From Arthrobacter sp. PGP41 (GTDB taxonomy: Bacteria > Actinomycetota > Actinomycetes > Actinomycetales > Micrococcaceae): DNA of 64,000 nucleotides. The stretch spans positions 4,154,001 through 4,218,000 of the forward strand of contig NZ_CP026514.1 of NCBI RefSeq assembly GCF_002953935.1. Direction: 5' to 3'. Each line of letters begins with the position of its first letter. The first letter of the stretch is position 1. Below, one piece after another: positions 17,100 through 25,381 of this stretch. The position numbers and the translations under genes were made by a program. Under the pieces are notes generated by a model that saw only the letters and a list, made by a program, of their open reading frames with translations, was not told the origin of the DNA and did not search any database.

Positions 17100-17125
17100 T
17101 CGCACACTTGTTCGCTATGCGTACA
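17100..17125. promoter_or_regulatory. Candidate IclR operator in the divergent shikimate-module promoter
   Basis: The 26-base site (TCGCAC ... TTGTTC ... ATGCGTACA) contains the imperfect inverted repeat TGTTCG-N5-CGTACA (17109-17125). It matches a site in the promoter of the quinate/pca operon (29172-29197) at 19 of 26 positions by my count. It lies between the dehydrogenase gene (minus) and the transporter gene (plus). Confidence 0.55.
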
Positions 17126-17160
17126 TCAACCCACCGCCTTCAGCGTGGAAGGAACTGAAA

Positions 17161-18498
17161 ATGACGAACATCGCAGCGGGGACAGAGGCCGCGACGGCTG
17201 CCCAGGCGGAACGCCAGCTCAAGCGCGCCAAGAAAGCCGCCTTGGCCGCCTTCCTCGGAGGCGCACTTGAGTACTACGACTTCTTTATCTACGCGACCGC
17301 AGCGTCGCTGATCTTCTCCAAGATCTTCTTTCCCGCAGGCGATCCCACCGTCGCATTGATCGCCTCCTTCGCCACCTTCGGCGTCGCCTACGTCGCCCGG
17401 CCCTTCGGTGCTGTCGTGTTCGGCCACCTGGGCGACAAAATCGGCCGCAAGAACACACTGGTCCTGACCCTCGTCCTCATGGGCGCTGCCACGTTCCTCA
17501 TTGGGATCCTGCCGGACTTCAATAGCGCCGGCTACTGGGCGCCTGCCCTCCTGGTACTGCTCCGGCTGATGCAGGGCCTCTCCGCAGGAGCGGAAACCGC
17601 CGGCGCATCTGCCCTTTCCACCGAGGAAGCTCCCGAAGGCCGTCGCGGATTCTTCGCCAGCTTCGCTATGAGCGGCATCTCCGCCGGTATCGTCCTGGCG
17701 TCACTGGCCTTCCTTCCCGTGGCCGCCATGAGCGAGGCCGACCGGCTGGCGTGGGGCTGGCGAATCCCCTTCTGGGGATCCATCCTGGTGCTGATCGTTG
17801 CCTACCTGGTGCGGCGGTCGTTGGAGGAGCCGGAAGTCTTCGAAGAAAAGCACGACCACGGGGAACTGGTGAAGCTCCCCTTCGCGAAGATGTTCAAGAC
17901 CCATCCGGCCCAGTTCTTCCAGGTGGCCCTGATGTCCTTCGAAACCGTCACGAACACCTTCATGCAGTCCTTCGGCCTTGCCTACGCTGTCACCGTGGGA
18001 GTTCCGGCTTCAACCATGCTCTGGGTCAGCATCCTCGGAAACGTCCTGGCTATCGGCACGCAGCCGCTCATGGCCCATTTCTCGGACCGGTTCGGCCGGC
18101 GTCCGGTGTTCATCACCGGCGTGCTCGGATCCGGAGCCATGATCTTCGTGTACTTCTCGGTGATCTCCACTGGAAACATCCCCATGATCTTCCTGACCAG
18201 CACGCTGATCACCGCCGGCACCTACGCCATGTCCAACGCGATCTACCCTGCGTGGTTCTCCGAGCTGTTCAACGTGAAGGTCCGATACTCCGGCATGGCC
18301 ATCGGCCTGCAGATCGGCATCCTCTGCGCCGGCTTCACCCCGCTCCTGGGCACGGCCCTGGTGGGAGCAGACAAAGCCAACTGGGGACCGGCCGCATGGA
18401 TCGTCGCAGGCTCATCCGTACTGGCCGTCGCCGGCGCCCTCTGGGCGCGCGAAACCAGCAAGACCCCCCTTCGCCAGCTCGGCAACGCGGTCAACTGA
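17161..18498 (+). CDS. MHS-type MFS transporter, left module
   Basis: A 445-residue, twelve-helix proton symporter of the metabolite:H+ symporter group (ShiA/ProP/KgtP relatives). Typical features are GGALEYYDFFIYATAASLIF in helix 1, GHLGDKIGRKNTL between helices 2 and 3, and RLMQGLSAGAETAGA in helix 4. ATG 17161 has GGAAGGA eight bases ahead and was preferred to a longer frame. Divergence from a shikimate-dehydrogenase-family gene suggests shikimate, quinate or protocatechuate as substrate. It is a paralogue of the transporter at 30296-31615. Confidence 0.87.
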   Translation: MTNIAAGTEAATAAQAERQLKRAKKAALAAFLGGALEYYDFFIYATAASLIFSKIFFPAGDPTVALIASFATFGVAYVARPFGAVVFGHLGDKIGRKNTLVLTLVLMGAATFLIGILPDFNSAGYWAPALLVLLRLMQGLSAGAETAGASALSTEEAPEGRRGFFASFAMSGISAGIVLASLAFLPVAAMSEADRLAWGWRIPFWGSILVLIVAYLVRRSLEEPEVFEEKHDHGELVKLPFAKMFKTHPAQFFQVALMSFETVTNTFMQSFGLAYAVTVGVPASTMLWVSILGNVLAIGTQPLMAHFSDRFGRRPVFITGVLGSGAMIFVYFSVISTGNIPMIFLTSTLITAGTYAMSNAIYPAWFSELFNVKVRYSGMAIGLQIGILCAGFTPLLGTALVGADKANWGPAAWIVAGSSVLAVAGALWARETSKTPLRQLGNAVN

Positions 18499-18523
18499 AG
18501 CTGGCCGGACCACAGCGGACAGC

Positions 18524-18562
18524 AAGGGGCCGACGGCGGGAAGCACCCGCCGTCGGCCCCTT
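18524..18562. terminator. Bidirectional terminator between the transporter and pcaR-like genes
   Basis: A perfect 17-bp stem (AAGGGGCCGACGGCGGG with its complement) and a 5-base loop AAGCA lie between convergent genes. A/T ends are short but present on both sides. Confidence 0.7.
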
Positions 18563-18589
18563 CCAGTTTGAGGACACGGATGGGGCTGG

Positions 18590-19402
18590 TCAGCCCCGGG
18601 CCGTTAGGTCGGCCGAGATCAGCTTTGCGGTGGCGACGATTTCCTGGGCAACCGATGAAAGGTAGGCGTCAGGGTCCGGCTTGGCAGCCACGGACTGGGC
18701 CTGCAGGGACACGTTCACTGCCGCCACCACCTTTGGCCCGTCGTACACGGGGGCGGCCACGGACATCAGGCCAAGTTCGAGTTCCTGGTCCAGCAAGCAC
18801 CAGCCTTGGGCTCGGACGGTGTCCAGGACTGCCAGAAGTTCCTTGACGCTCCCCAATGCGCGTGGGGTCAGCGGCTTGATGTCGGCGGCAGCAAGGTACG
18901 CCTTGAGGTCAGCAGGAGGCAGCCCGGCCAGCAGCACCCTCCCCATGGAGGTGGCATAGGCGGGGAAACGGGTGCCCACGGTAATGCCTATGGTCATGAT
19001 GCGGCGGGTGGTCACGCGGGCGACGTACGCGATGTCGGTGCCGTCAAGCACAGCGGCGGAGGTGGACTCCCCCAGCTTCAGCGACAGTTCCTCAAGGTGC
19101 GGCTGGGCCAGCTGCGGCAGCGACAGCCCGGACAGGTATGCGTACCCGAGCTGGAGCACCTTGGCCGTGAGCGCGAAGGTCTTGCCGTCGGTCCTGACAT
19201 AGCCCAGCTCCACCAGGGTGTGCAGGAACCGCCGCGCAGTGGCTCGGGTGAGGCCGGTGCGGGCAGCAACCGCGGTGAGGGTCATGACCGGATGCTCTGT
19301 ATCAAACGCGCGGATCACCGCGAGCCCGCGGGCCAAGGACTGGACATATTGGTCACTGGCCTGCGGGGCGGGCTGGTTTTCTGTACTGACGGCGTCGGTC
19401 AT
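18590..19402 (-). CDS. pcaR: IclR family regulator, PcaR-like
   Basis: A 270-residue IclR protein. The helix-turn-helix is LTAVAARTGLTRATARRFLHTLVELGYV and the ligand domain includes ITVGTRFPAYATSMGRVLLAGLPP, as in PcaR/PobR regulators of beta-ketoadipate genes. It is the last gene after pcaF-pcaI-pcaJ on the same strand, the usual place for the pathway regulator. ATG 19402 was chosen because AGGA precedes it by nine bases; a TTG three codons earlier lacks spacing. The gene symbol rests on context. Confidence 0.85.
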   Translation of the reverse strand: MTDAVSTENQPAPQASDQYVQSLARGLAVIRAFDTEHPVMTLTAVAARTGLTRATARRFLHTLVELGYVRTDGKTFALTAKVLQLGYAYLSGLSLPQLAQPHLEELSLKLGESTSAAVLDGTDIAYVARVTTRRIMTIGITVGTRFPAYATSMGRVLLAGLPPADLKAYLAAADIKPLTPRALGSVKELLAVLDTVRAQGWCLLDQELELGLMSVAAPVYDGPKVVAAVNVSLQAQSVAAKPDPDAYLSSVAQEIVATAKLISADLTARG

Positions 19403-19426
19403 GATTACCAATCCTAGGGCCGCCTG

Positions 19427-20101
19427 CTATGGCGCGGCTGCCGCCTCGAGCGGGACCGGTACGAGTTCCTGGAGCTCTTCGAGGGTGCAGCCGAAGGTTT
19501 CCCGGACGGTGACCCCGTCGGGGCCGGTGAGGAAGACGGCCTTGTCTGTGTAGACGCGGGTGACGCAGCCGACGCCGGTGAGCGGGTATGTGCAGGACTC
19601 CACGATCTTGGAGGCGCCCTCGCGGGTGAGCAGGGTCATCATGACGAACACGTCTTTGGCGCCGGTGGCGAGGTCCATGGCACCGCCGACGGCGGGGATC
19701 GCCCCGGGTGCCCCGGTGTGCCAGTTCGCCAGGTCACCGGAGGCGGACACCTGGAAAGCGCCCAGGACGCAGATGTCCAGGTGCCCGCCGCGCATGATCG
19801 CGAACGAGTCCGCGTGGTGGAAGTACGAGGCGCCCGGGAGTTCGGTGACCGGGATCTTGCCGGCGTTGATGAGGTCCTCGTCGATCTCGTCGCCCTTGGC
19901 TTCCGGCCCCATGCCGAGCATCCCGTTCTCCGTGTGGAGCGTGATGTTCTGTTCCTCGGTGAGGTAGTTCGACACCAGGGTGGGCTGGCCGATGCCCAGG
20001 TTCACGAACGATCCCGGGGCGATGTCCCTGGCCACCAGGCGGGCGAGGTCGTCCCGGCCCAGGGGTGTGACGGAGGTCTGGAGGGTTGTTGCGGTGCTCA
20101 T
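19427..20101 (-). CDS. pcaJ: 3-oxoacid (3-oxoadipate) CoA-transferase subunit B
   Basis: A 224-residue beta subunit. The catalytic glutamate of the family is in the HTENGMLGMGP motif and the oxyanion-type GGAMDLATGA segment follows. With PcaI it moves CoA from succinyl-CoA to beta-ketoadipate. Family members also act on acetoacetate, but position between pcaI and pcaR supports the ketoadipate role. It starts one base after the pcaI stop codon. Confidence 0.93.
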   Translation of the reverse strand: MSTATTLQTSVTPLGRDDLARLVARDIAPGSFVNLGIGQPTLVSNYLTEEQNITLHTENGMLGMGPEAKGDEIDEDLINAGKIPVTELPGASYFHHADSFAIMRGGHLDICVLGAFQVSASGDLANWHTGAPGAIPAVGGAMDLATGAKDVFVMMTLLTREGASKIVESCTYPLTGVGCVTRVYTDKAVFLTGPDGVTVRETFGCTLEELQELVPVPLEAAAAP

Positions 20102-20102
20102 C

Positions 20103-20798
20103 TCAAGCGACCTTTCCTGCAGGGGAAGCGGTACTGGCCGCGGGCACGCGGACCACAGTGTTGACGTAAATGCCTGGGGTCACCACGTTTTCCGGGTCCA
20201 GTCCCCCGACGGGGACGATCTCGGAAACCTGGACGATGGTGTGCCTGGCCGCGGCGGCCATGATCGGGCCGAAGTTCCGGGCCGTCTTGCGGTACACAAG
20301 GTTGCCCTTGCCGTCGGCCTTCAGCGCCTTGATCAGGGCGACGTCGGCGTGGATAGGTGTTTCGAAGACCTGGCCGCGGCCGTCGATGATGCGGGTTTCC
20401 TTGCCCTCGGCCAGCATGGTGCCGTACCCGGTGGGGGTGAAGAACCCGCCGATCCCGGCCCCGGCGGCACGGATCCGCTCGGCCAGGTTTCCCTGCGGCA
20501 CGAGTTCGAGTTCGATCTCGCCGGCCTTGTACTTGGCGTCAAAGTGCCAGGAATCGGACTGCCGCGGGAAGGAACAGATCATCTTCCGCACCCGGCCCTC
20601 CTTGATCAGCAGCGCCAGGCCCTGATCGCCCTGGCCCGCGTTGTTGTTCACCACGGTCAGGTCCGTGGCGCCGCAGTCCAGCAGCGCGTCAATGAGTTCG
20701 AACGGCTGCCCGGCATTGCCGAACCCGCCAATCATCACGGTGGAACCGTCCTTAACACCGGACACGGCCTCCCGGACAGAATCTACGAAGTTCAGCAT
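20103..20798 (-). CDS. pcaI: 3-oxoacid (3-oxoadipate) CoA-transferase subunit A
   Basis: A 231-residue alpha subunit. The CoA-binding motif is VMIGGFGNAGQPFELIDAL near residue 22, followed by NNNAGQGDQGLALLI and the conserved TPTGYGTMLAEGKE segment. It partners PcaJ. The start overlaps the pcaF stop by one base, so pcaF-pcaI-pcaJ form a tight translational unit. Confidence 0.93.
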   Translation of the reverse strand: MLNFVDSVREAVSGVKDGSTVMIGGFGNAGQPFELIDALLDCGATDLTVVNNNAGQGDQGLALLIKEGRVRKMICSFPRQSDSWHFDAKYKAGEIELELVPQGNLAERIRAAGAGIGGFFTPTGYGTMLAEGKETRIIDGRGQVFETPIHADVALIKALKADGKGNLVYRKTARNFGPIMAAAARHTIVQVSEIVPVGGLDPENVVTPGIYVNTVVRVPAASTASPAGKVA

Positions 20799-22012
20799 TA
20801 CTGGTCCTTTCCAGTGTTGGTTCCGGCGGCGGTCACGTTTTCGAGGACCACGGCCAGGCCCTGGCCCACACCGATGCAGATCGCGGCCACGCCCCAGCGT
20901 TCACCGGAGGCCTGCAGGCTCCGGGCGAGGGTGCCCAGGATGCGGGTTCCGGACGCACCCAGCGGGTGGCCCATCGCGATCGCGCCGCCGTGCCGGTTCA
21001 CAATTTCGTGGTCGATCCCCCAGGCGTTGATGCACGCCAGGGACTGCGCGGCGAACGCTTCGTTAAGTTCGACGGCGCCCACCTGGTCCCAGCCGATCCC
21101 CGCCTTCGCGAGGGCCTTGTTCGCCGCCTCCACCGGGGCGTACCCGAAGTACTGGGGATCGTTCGCGTGCGCGCCGCGGCCGGCGATCCGGGCCAAAGGG
21201 TCCAGCCCCAGCAGCCCGGCGGCAGCCTCGCTCCCCACCCAGGCCGCGGAGGCGCCGTCGGACAACGGCGAAGCATTCCCCGCAGTGACCGTGCCGTCCT
21301 CGGTCCGGAACACCGTCTTCAAACCGGCCAGCTTCTCCGCCGAGGAACCGGGGCGGATGCCCTCATCACGCACCAGGTCCGTGCCCGGCACCGGCGCCAC
21401 CAGGTTGTCATAGAACCCCTCGTCCCACGCAGCGGCGGAAAGGTTATGCGAGGCAGCGGCGAACTCGTCCTGCGCCTCCCGGGTCACCCCGTACTTCTCG
21501 CGCAGCCGCTCAGTGGCCTCGCCCAGGGATATGGTCCACTCCTTCGGCATGGCCTTGTTCACCAGCCGCCAGCCCAGGGTGGTGGAGGCCAGGGTCATGT
21601 CACCGGCCGGGTAAGGCTTCGCCGTCTTGGGCAGCACCCACGGCGCCCGGGACATCGACTCCGCCCCGCCCACCAGCACCAGGTCGGCGTCGCCGGCGTT
21701 GACCTGGCGGGAGGCGATGATCGCAGCATCCAGCGAGGACCCGCAGAGCCGGTTCACCGTGGTGCCCGGGATCGATACCGGAAGGCCGGCGAGCAGGGTG
21801 CCCATCCGGGCGATATTCCGGTTTTCCTCACCCGCGCCGTTCGCGTTGCCGAACACCACCTCGTCAATCCGCCCAGGATCGAGGTCGGGGGCCCGCTTCA
21901 CGGATTCCTTAATGACGTGCGCGGCGAGGTCATCCGGGCGGACGGCGGCAAGGCCGGACCCGAATTTGCCGAACGGGGTGCGCACGGCGTCGTACACAAA
22001 AGCCTGGTTCAT
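20798..22012 (-). CDS. pcaF: Beta-ketoadipyl-CoA thiolase
   Basis: A 404-residue thiolase that cleaves 3-oxoadipyl-CoA into succinyl-CoA and acetyl-CoA, the last step of the pathway. The nucleophilic Cys90 is in NRLCGSSLDA, the histidine in GGAIAMGHPLGASG, and the second cysteine in CIGVGQGLA. PcaF and PaaJ cannot be separated by sequence alone, but its place before pcaIJ fits PcaF. An inverted-repeat element lies 31 bases upstream of its start, between it and pcaC. Confidence 0.93.
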   Translation of the reverse strand: MNQAFVYDAVRTPFGKFGSGLAAVRPDDLAAHVIKESVKRAPDLDPGRIDEVVFGNANGAGEENRNIARMGTLLAGLPVSIPGTTVNRLCGSSLDAAIIASRQVNAGDADLVLVGGAESMSRAPWVLPKTAKPYPAGDMTLASTTLGWRLVNKAMPKEWTISLGEATERLREKYGVTREAQDEFAAASHNLSAAAWDEGFYDNLVAPVPGTDLVRDEGIRPGSSAEKLAGLKTVFRTEDGTVTAGNASPLSDGASAAWVGSEAAAGLLGLDPLARIAGRGAHANDPQYFGYAPVEAANKALAKAGIGWDQVGAVELNEAFAAQSLACINAWGIDHEIVNRHGGAIAMGHPLGASGTRILGTLARSLQASGERWGVAAICIGVGQGLAVVLENVTAAGTNTGKDQ

Positions 22013-22042
22013 AACTCGTTCCTCTGGTTTGCGTCTGGGTTT

Positions 22043-22108
22043 CCCAACTAGGTAGCGCTAAGTGTCGTTTTCGGGGGTCAAAACGACACTTAGCGCTACC
22101 TAGTTGGG
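22043..22108. repeat. Long inverted-repeat element, copy 2
   Basis: Arms 22043-22071 and 22080-22108 are a perfect 29-base inverted repeat around an 8-base loop (CGGGGGTC). The outer end reads CCCAACTAG inward on both sides and supplies the last two codons and stop of pcaC on the minus strand. It is nearly identical to copy 1 at 11159-11224. Here it lies inside the pca operon between pcaC and pcaF, where the RNA would fold into a very stable hairpin with no T run after it. Confidence 0.9.
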
Positions 22109-22564
22109 CTGGGGTTCGTCGGTGTGGGTGTTGTCCAGTGCAGTGTTGTCCATTGCATGGAAGACCTCTTGGGCTGTCTTAAAGGCCGTGTTCGCCGAGG
22201 GGACGCCGCAGTAGATGGCCGTCTGCAGCAGGATTTCCTTGATCTCGTCCCGGCTCAGGCCGTTCCGGACCGCGGCACGGATGTGCATGGCCAGCTCTTC
22301 CCAGTGCCCGTGCGCCACCATCGCGGTGATGGTGACGGCGGAGCGCATCTGGCGGGAAAGGCCGGGCCGGGTCCAGATGCCGCCCCACGCGATCCGCGTG
22401 ATCATGTCCTGGAAGTCCTCGGTGAACTCGTCCTTGTTGGCGTTGGCCCGGTCCACGTGCGCGTCGCCCAGGACTTCGCGGCGGACAATCATGCCGCCGT
22501 CGTAAATGTCCTGGCTGGTGGCATCGGGCTGGACCACGCCGTGGCTCGGGTCATTCGTGCTCAT
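22100..22564 (-). CDS. pcaC: 4-carboxymuconolactone decarboxylase
   Basis: A 154-residue AhpD-fold enzyme that decarboxylates gamma-carboxymuconolactone to beta-ketoadipate enol-lactone. Family features are TRIAWGGIWTRPGLSRQMRSAVTI, the histidine-rich AMVAHGHWEELAMHIRAAVRNG, and AIYCGVPSANTAF. Many actinobacteria fuse this domain to PcaD as PcaL; here the two are separate but overlap by four bases (ATGA, 22561-22564). The last codons, CCC AAC TAG, come from the inverted-repeat element. Confidence 0.93.
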   Translation of the reverse strand: MSTNDPSHGVVQPDATSQDIYDGGMIVRREVLGDAHVDRANANKDEFTEDFQDMITRIAWGGIWTRPGLSRQMRSAVTITAMVAHGHWEELAMHIRAAVRNGLSRDEIKEILLQTAIYCGVPSANTAFKTAQEVFHAMDNTALDNTHTDEPQPN

Positions 22565-23391
22565 GAGTCTGTTCCCTTCGATTCGGCCCAGGTGATGAGG
22601 CTGCGCATCAGGTCTGCCACGTGGGCAGGCGCCTCGGCGGGGGCCAGGTGCGCCACGCCCTCGAGCGTGACGGCGGTTGCGGTGCCGCCGCCGGCTGTGA
22701 TGCCTGCGGCCACTTCCTCCGCGAACGACGGCGGGGCCACCCCGTCCAGCGCGCCGGCTATGACCTGGGTTGGCACCCGGATGCTGCCCAGTTCGTCACG
22801 CACGTCAAAAGCCGCGAGCGCCTCGCAGCAGAATGCATAGCTGAAGCGGTCGGCGTCGCGCAGGGCGTGCAGGAGCCGGCTGCTGAGTTCAGGCTCGCGC
22901 TCCATAAAGCCCGGCGCGAACCAGCGCTCGGCCGAGCCCTGGATCATCACCGGCGTGCCCTGGCTGCGGACGGTTTCGGCGCGCTCAAGCCACCCCTCCG
23001 GCGTGCCCAGCTTCGCGCCGCTGCACTGCACTGACAGGCTCTTGAGGCGTTCCCCGTGCTTGATGCCCAGCTGGAGGCCGGTGGCGCCGCCCAGGGAGAC
23101 GCCGGCGTAGTGAAAAGACGCGCCGGGGGCGATGGAATCGGCGAGGTCCACCACGGCGTCAGCCAGTGCGCCGACGTCGAACGATTCGGAGGCCGCAGGT
23201 GAGACGCCGTGGCCGGGCAGGTCCCAGGCCACCACGTCGTAGTCGTGGCCGAGCAGGGACGCAGCGCGGTTCCACAGGATGGTGGAGGTGCCCAGGGACG
23301 GCCCCACCACCAGCAGCGGGTGCTCGCCGAGGGGGCGTTGAGGCGACAGCAGTGCTGCCTTCAGTGCTGGCTTAGCCACGGGAAGATCCAT
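22561..23391 (-). CDS. pcaD: 3-oxoadipate enol-lactonase
   Basis: A 276-residue alpha/beta hydrolase that opens beta-ketoadipate enol-lactone to beta-ketoadipate. Nucleophile Ser99 lies in AGVSLGGATG, the acid in AGALDGVAPP and the histidine in EGVAHLAPAEAP. The oxyanion-hole region is VVGPSLGTSTILW. It overlaps pcaB by 20 bases at its start and pcaC by four at its end. Confidence 0.91.
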   Translation of the reverse strand: MDLPVAKPALKAALLSPQRPLGEHPLLVVGPSLGTSTILWNRAASLLGHDYDVVAWDLPGHGVSPAASESFDVGALADAVVDLADSIAPGASFHYAGVSLGGATGLQLGIKHGERLKSLSVQCSGAKLGTPEGWLERAETVRSQGTPVMIQGSAERWFAPGFMEREPELSSRLLHALRDADRFSYAFCCEALAAFDVRDELGSIRVPTQVIAGALDGVAPPSFAEEVAAGITAGGGTATAVTLEGVAHLAPAEAPAHVADLMRSLITWAESKGTDS

Positions 23392-24814
23392 TCTGTTCGG
23401 TGTCTGCAGGTGGATTGGCGGCGAAGTCCGGATACGCGGCCAGGATCCGCCGGGAAATTTCCGGGGCCTCGCCGAGGTAGCCGGCGGGGTTGAGGAGTTC
23501 CTCCAGCCGGAGGTCGCTCAGGACCCCGGCAGGGACCGCCTCGCGGAGCAGCTTGCGGTACGTGGCGGCCTGCTCCGCAGGCGGGGCCTGGAGTGTCTGG
23601 TCCACCACGGCCTGGAGCTGCTGCTTTCCGCTCATCCCGCCCTTGTCCGGAAGCAGCGGGGCGACAGCTGCACCCACGCCTTCAGCTAAAAGCAGCGGAC
23701 CGGCGAGATCCAGATTCCGGCGCATGGCGTCCGGGAAAACCTGAAGGCCCTCCGCCAGTTCGCGGACATGCCCGGCCGCCCCGAGGGCCAGCGCCAGGAG
23801 CTGCCGAAGCGCGGGCCACTCGGCGTGCCACGCGGCGTCCGGGCGTTCGTCGTTGAAGTTGGCGGCGGCCAGGTGCAGCTGGGCGGCCAGGGCCGGGGCC
23901 TGCAGCGCGGCGCTGCGGACCAGCACGGACAACACGGGGTTCTGCTTCTGCGGCATGGCGGATGAAACCCCGCGCCCGGCGGCCCGCGGCTCAGCCAGCT
24001 CGCCGACCTCGGGCCGGCTCAGGAACAGGACGTCCGCGGCGATTTTGCCGAAGGCATCCAGTACCGAGGCGAGCGCATGCCCCAGCGACGTCACGGCCAG
24101 CCGGTTGGTGTGCCACGGCGCGGGGGCCGCGGCAAGGCCCAGCTGGGAGGCCAGGGCATCGGCGAGCCCGAAGGGGGTGGCAGCTGAACCGCGGGTCAGT
24201 ACAGTGGCAGCCGCGAGGGTGCCCGCCGCGCCGCCGAACTGGACCGGAAACTCTTGGTCCTCCAGCTGCCGGCCCGCCGCGGCCAAGCCCTGGAACCACT
24301 GCGCAGCCCGCAGGCCGAACGTGAAGGGGAGGGAATGCTGCGTCAGGCTCCTGCCCACGCACAGCGTGTCCGCGTGCTGTTCCGCCAGGGCCGCGAGCGC
24401 CGCCGTGGTGCGTTTCAGGTCGCCCAGCAGCGCCTCCACGGTGTTGCGGGTCACCAGCATCAGCGCGCTATCCAGGACGTCCTGGCTGGTCAGCGACGTG
24501 TGCACCGCTTTCCCCGCCCCCACCTGCGAGGTGTCCAGCGCTGCCACGTGCCGGCGGAGGTCCGCCAGCAGCGGGATCACCGGGTTGCCGCCGCCCTGGG
24601 CACGGCGTGCGATGTCGGCGGGGTCATAGCGGCCGGCCTCGGCAGCGGATGCGACGACGGCGGCGGAGCCGGCAGGTGCCAGGCCCGCCCTTTCCAGCAC
24701 CGCGGCCCAGCCGGACTCGACGGCGAGGATCGCCGCCAGCACGGCGTCGTCACCCGTGAGCGCCGCCACGAGGGGCGACGCCGAGACGGGGCTGAGCAGG
24801 CCGGCGTCGTTCAC
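23372..24814 (-). CDS. pcaB: 3-carboxy-cis,cis-muconate cycloisomerase
   Basis: A 480-residue member of the fumarase/argininosuccinate lyase superfamily. The signature loop reads GVSSAMPQKQNPV (near residue 280) and the substrate segments TSQDVLDSAL and LTQHSLPFTFG are present. It turns 3-carboxymuconate into 4-carboxymuconolactone. The C-terminus is longer than in some homologues but resembles the bacterial PcaB domain. It overlaps pcaG by four bases at its start. Confidence 0.93.
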   Translation of the reverse strand: MNDAGLLSPVSASPLVAALTGDDAVLAAILAVESGWAAVLERAGLAPAGSAAVVASAAEAGRYDPADIARRAQGGGNPVIPLLADLRRHVAALDTSQVGAGKAVHTSLTSQDVLDSALMLVTRNTVEALLGDLKRTTAALAALAEQHADTLCVGRSLTQHSLPFTFGLRAAQWFQGLAAAGRQLEDQEFPVQFGGAAGTLAAATVLTRGSAATPFGLADALASQLGLAAAPAPWHTNRLAVTSLGHALASVLDAFGKIAADVLFLSRPEVGELAEPRAAGRGVSSAMPQKQNPVLSVLVRSAALQAPALAAQLHLAAANFNDERPDAAWHAEWPALRQLLALALGAAGHVRELAEGLQVFPDAMRRNLDLAGPLLLAEGVGAAVAPLLPDKGGMSGKQQLQAVVDQTLQAPPAEQAATYRKLLREAVPAGVLSDLRLEELLNPAGYLGEAPEISRRILAAYPDFAANPPADTEQNGSSRG

Positions 24815-25377
24815 TGGAAGTCCAGGAAGACGGTCTCGCCCTCACCCTGCAGGCGGATGTCAAAGGTCAGGCCGCCGTCGGCGTCGCGGCGGGCGATGAG
24901 TGTCTTGCGGCGCTCCGGCTCCAGGGAGCTCAGGAGCGGATCGTTGGCGAGAGCCTCGGTGTCTTCCGGCAGGTAGATGCGGGTGAACAGCCGGTTGGTC
25001 AGGCCCCGGGCGAAGATGGCAACCGATATGAAGGCCGCAGCACCGGGCCTGGTGGGCCCGGGGTTCACCGTGGTGAAGGTGAAGACGCCGGAGTTCCCCA
25101 CGGCGCCGCGGCCCCATCCGGTGAAGGTGTAGCCGTCGCGGACCAGGGAGCCCGTGCGCTGGACCACGTTGCCCTGGGCGTCCGGCTGCCAGATTTCCAG
25201 GATGGCGTCGGGGATGGTGTGTCCTGCGCCGTCATACACCGTGCCCTGCAGGCGGATGGAGCCCGGTGAACCCGGGGCCACGAGCTCGTTGTCCTTCTCG
25301 AAGGGCAGCGCATAGCCGTAAAACGGGCCAACGGTCTGGCCGGGGGTGGGAACAAGCTGGGTGCTCTGGTTGCTCAT
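24811..25377 (-). CDS. pcaG: Protocatechuate 3,4-dioxygenase subunit alpha
   Basis: The 188-residue alpha subunit of the intradiol ring-cleaving dioxygenase. It opens with the typical TPGQTVGPFYGYALPF and has ILEIWQPDAQGNV, equivalent to the beta-subunit strand but without the four iron ligands. It contributes to the substrate pocket in the alpha-beta heteromer. It begins 4 bases after the pcaH stop. Confidence 0.95.
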   Translation of the reverse strand: MSNQSTQLVPTPGQTVGPFYGYALPFEKDNELVAPGSPGSIRLQGTVYDGAGHTIPDAILEIWQPDAQGNVVQRTGSLVRDGYTFTGWGRGAVGNSGVFTFTTVNPGPTRPGAAAFISVAIFARGLTNRLFTRIYLPEDTEALANDPLLSSLEPERRKTLIARRDADGGLTFDIRLQGEGETVFLDFQ

Positions 25378-25381
25378 GTTC

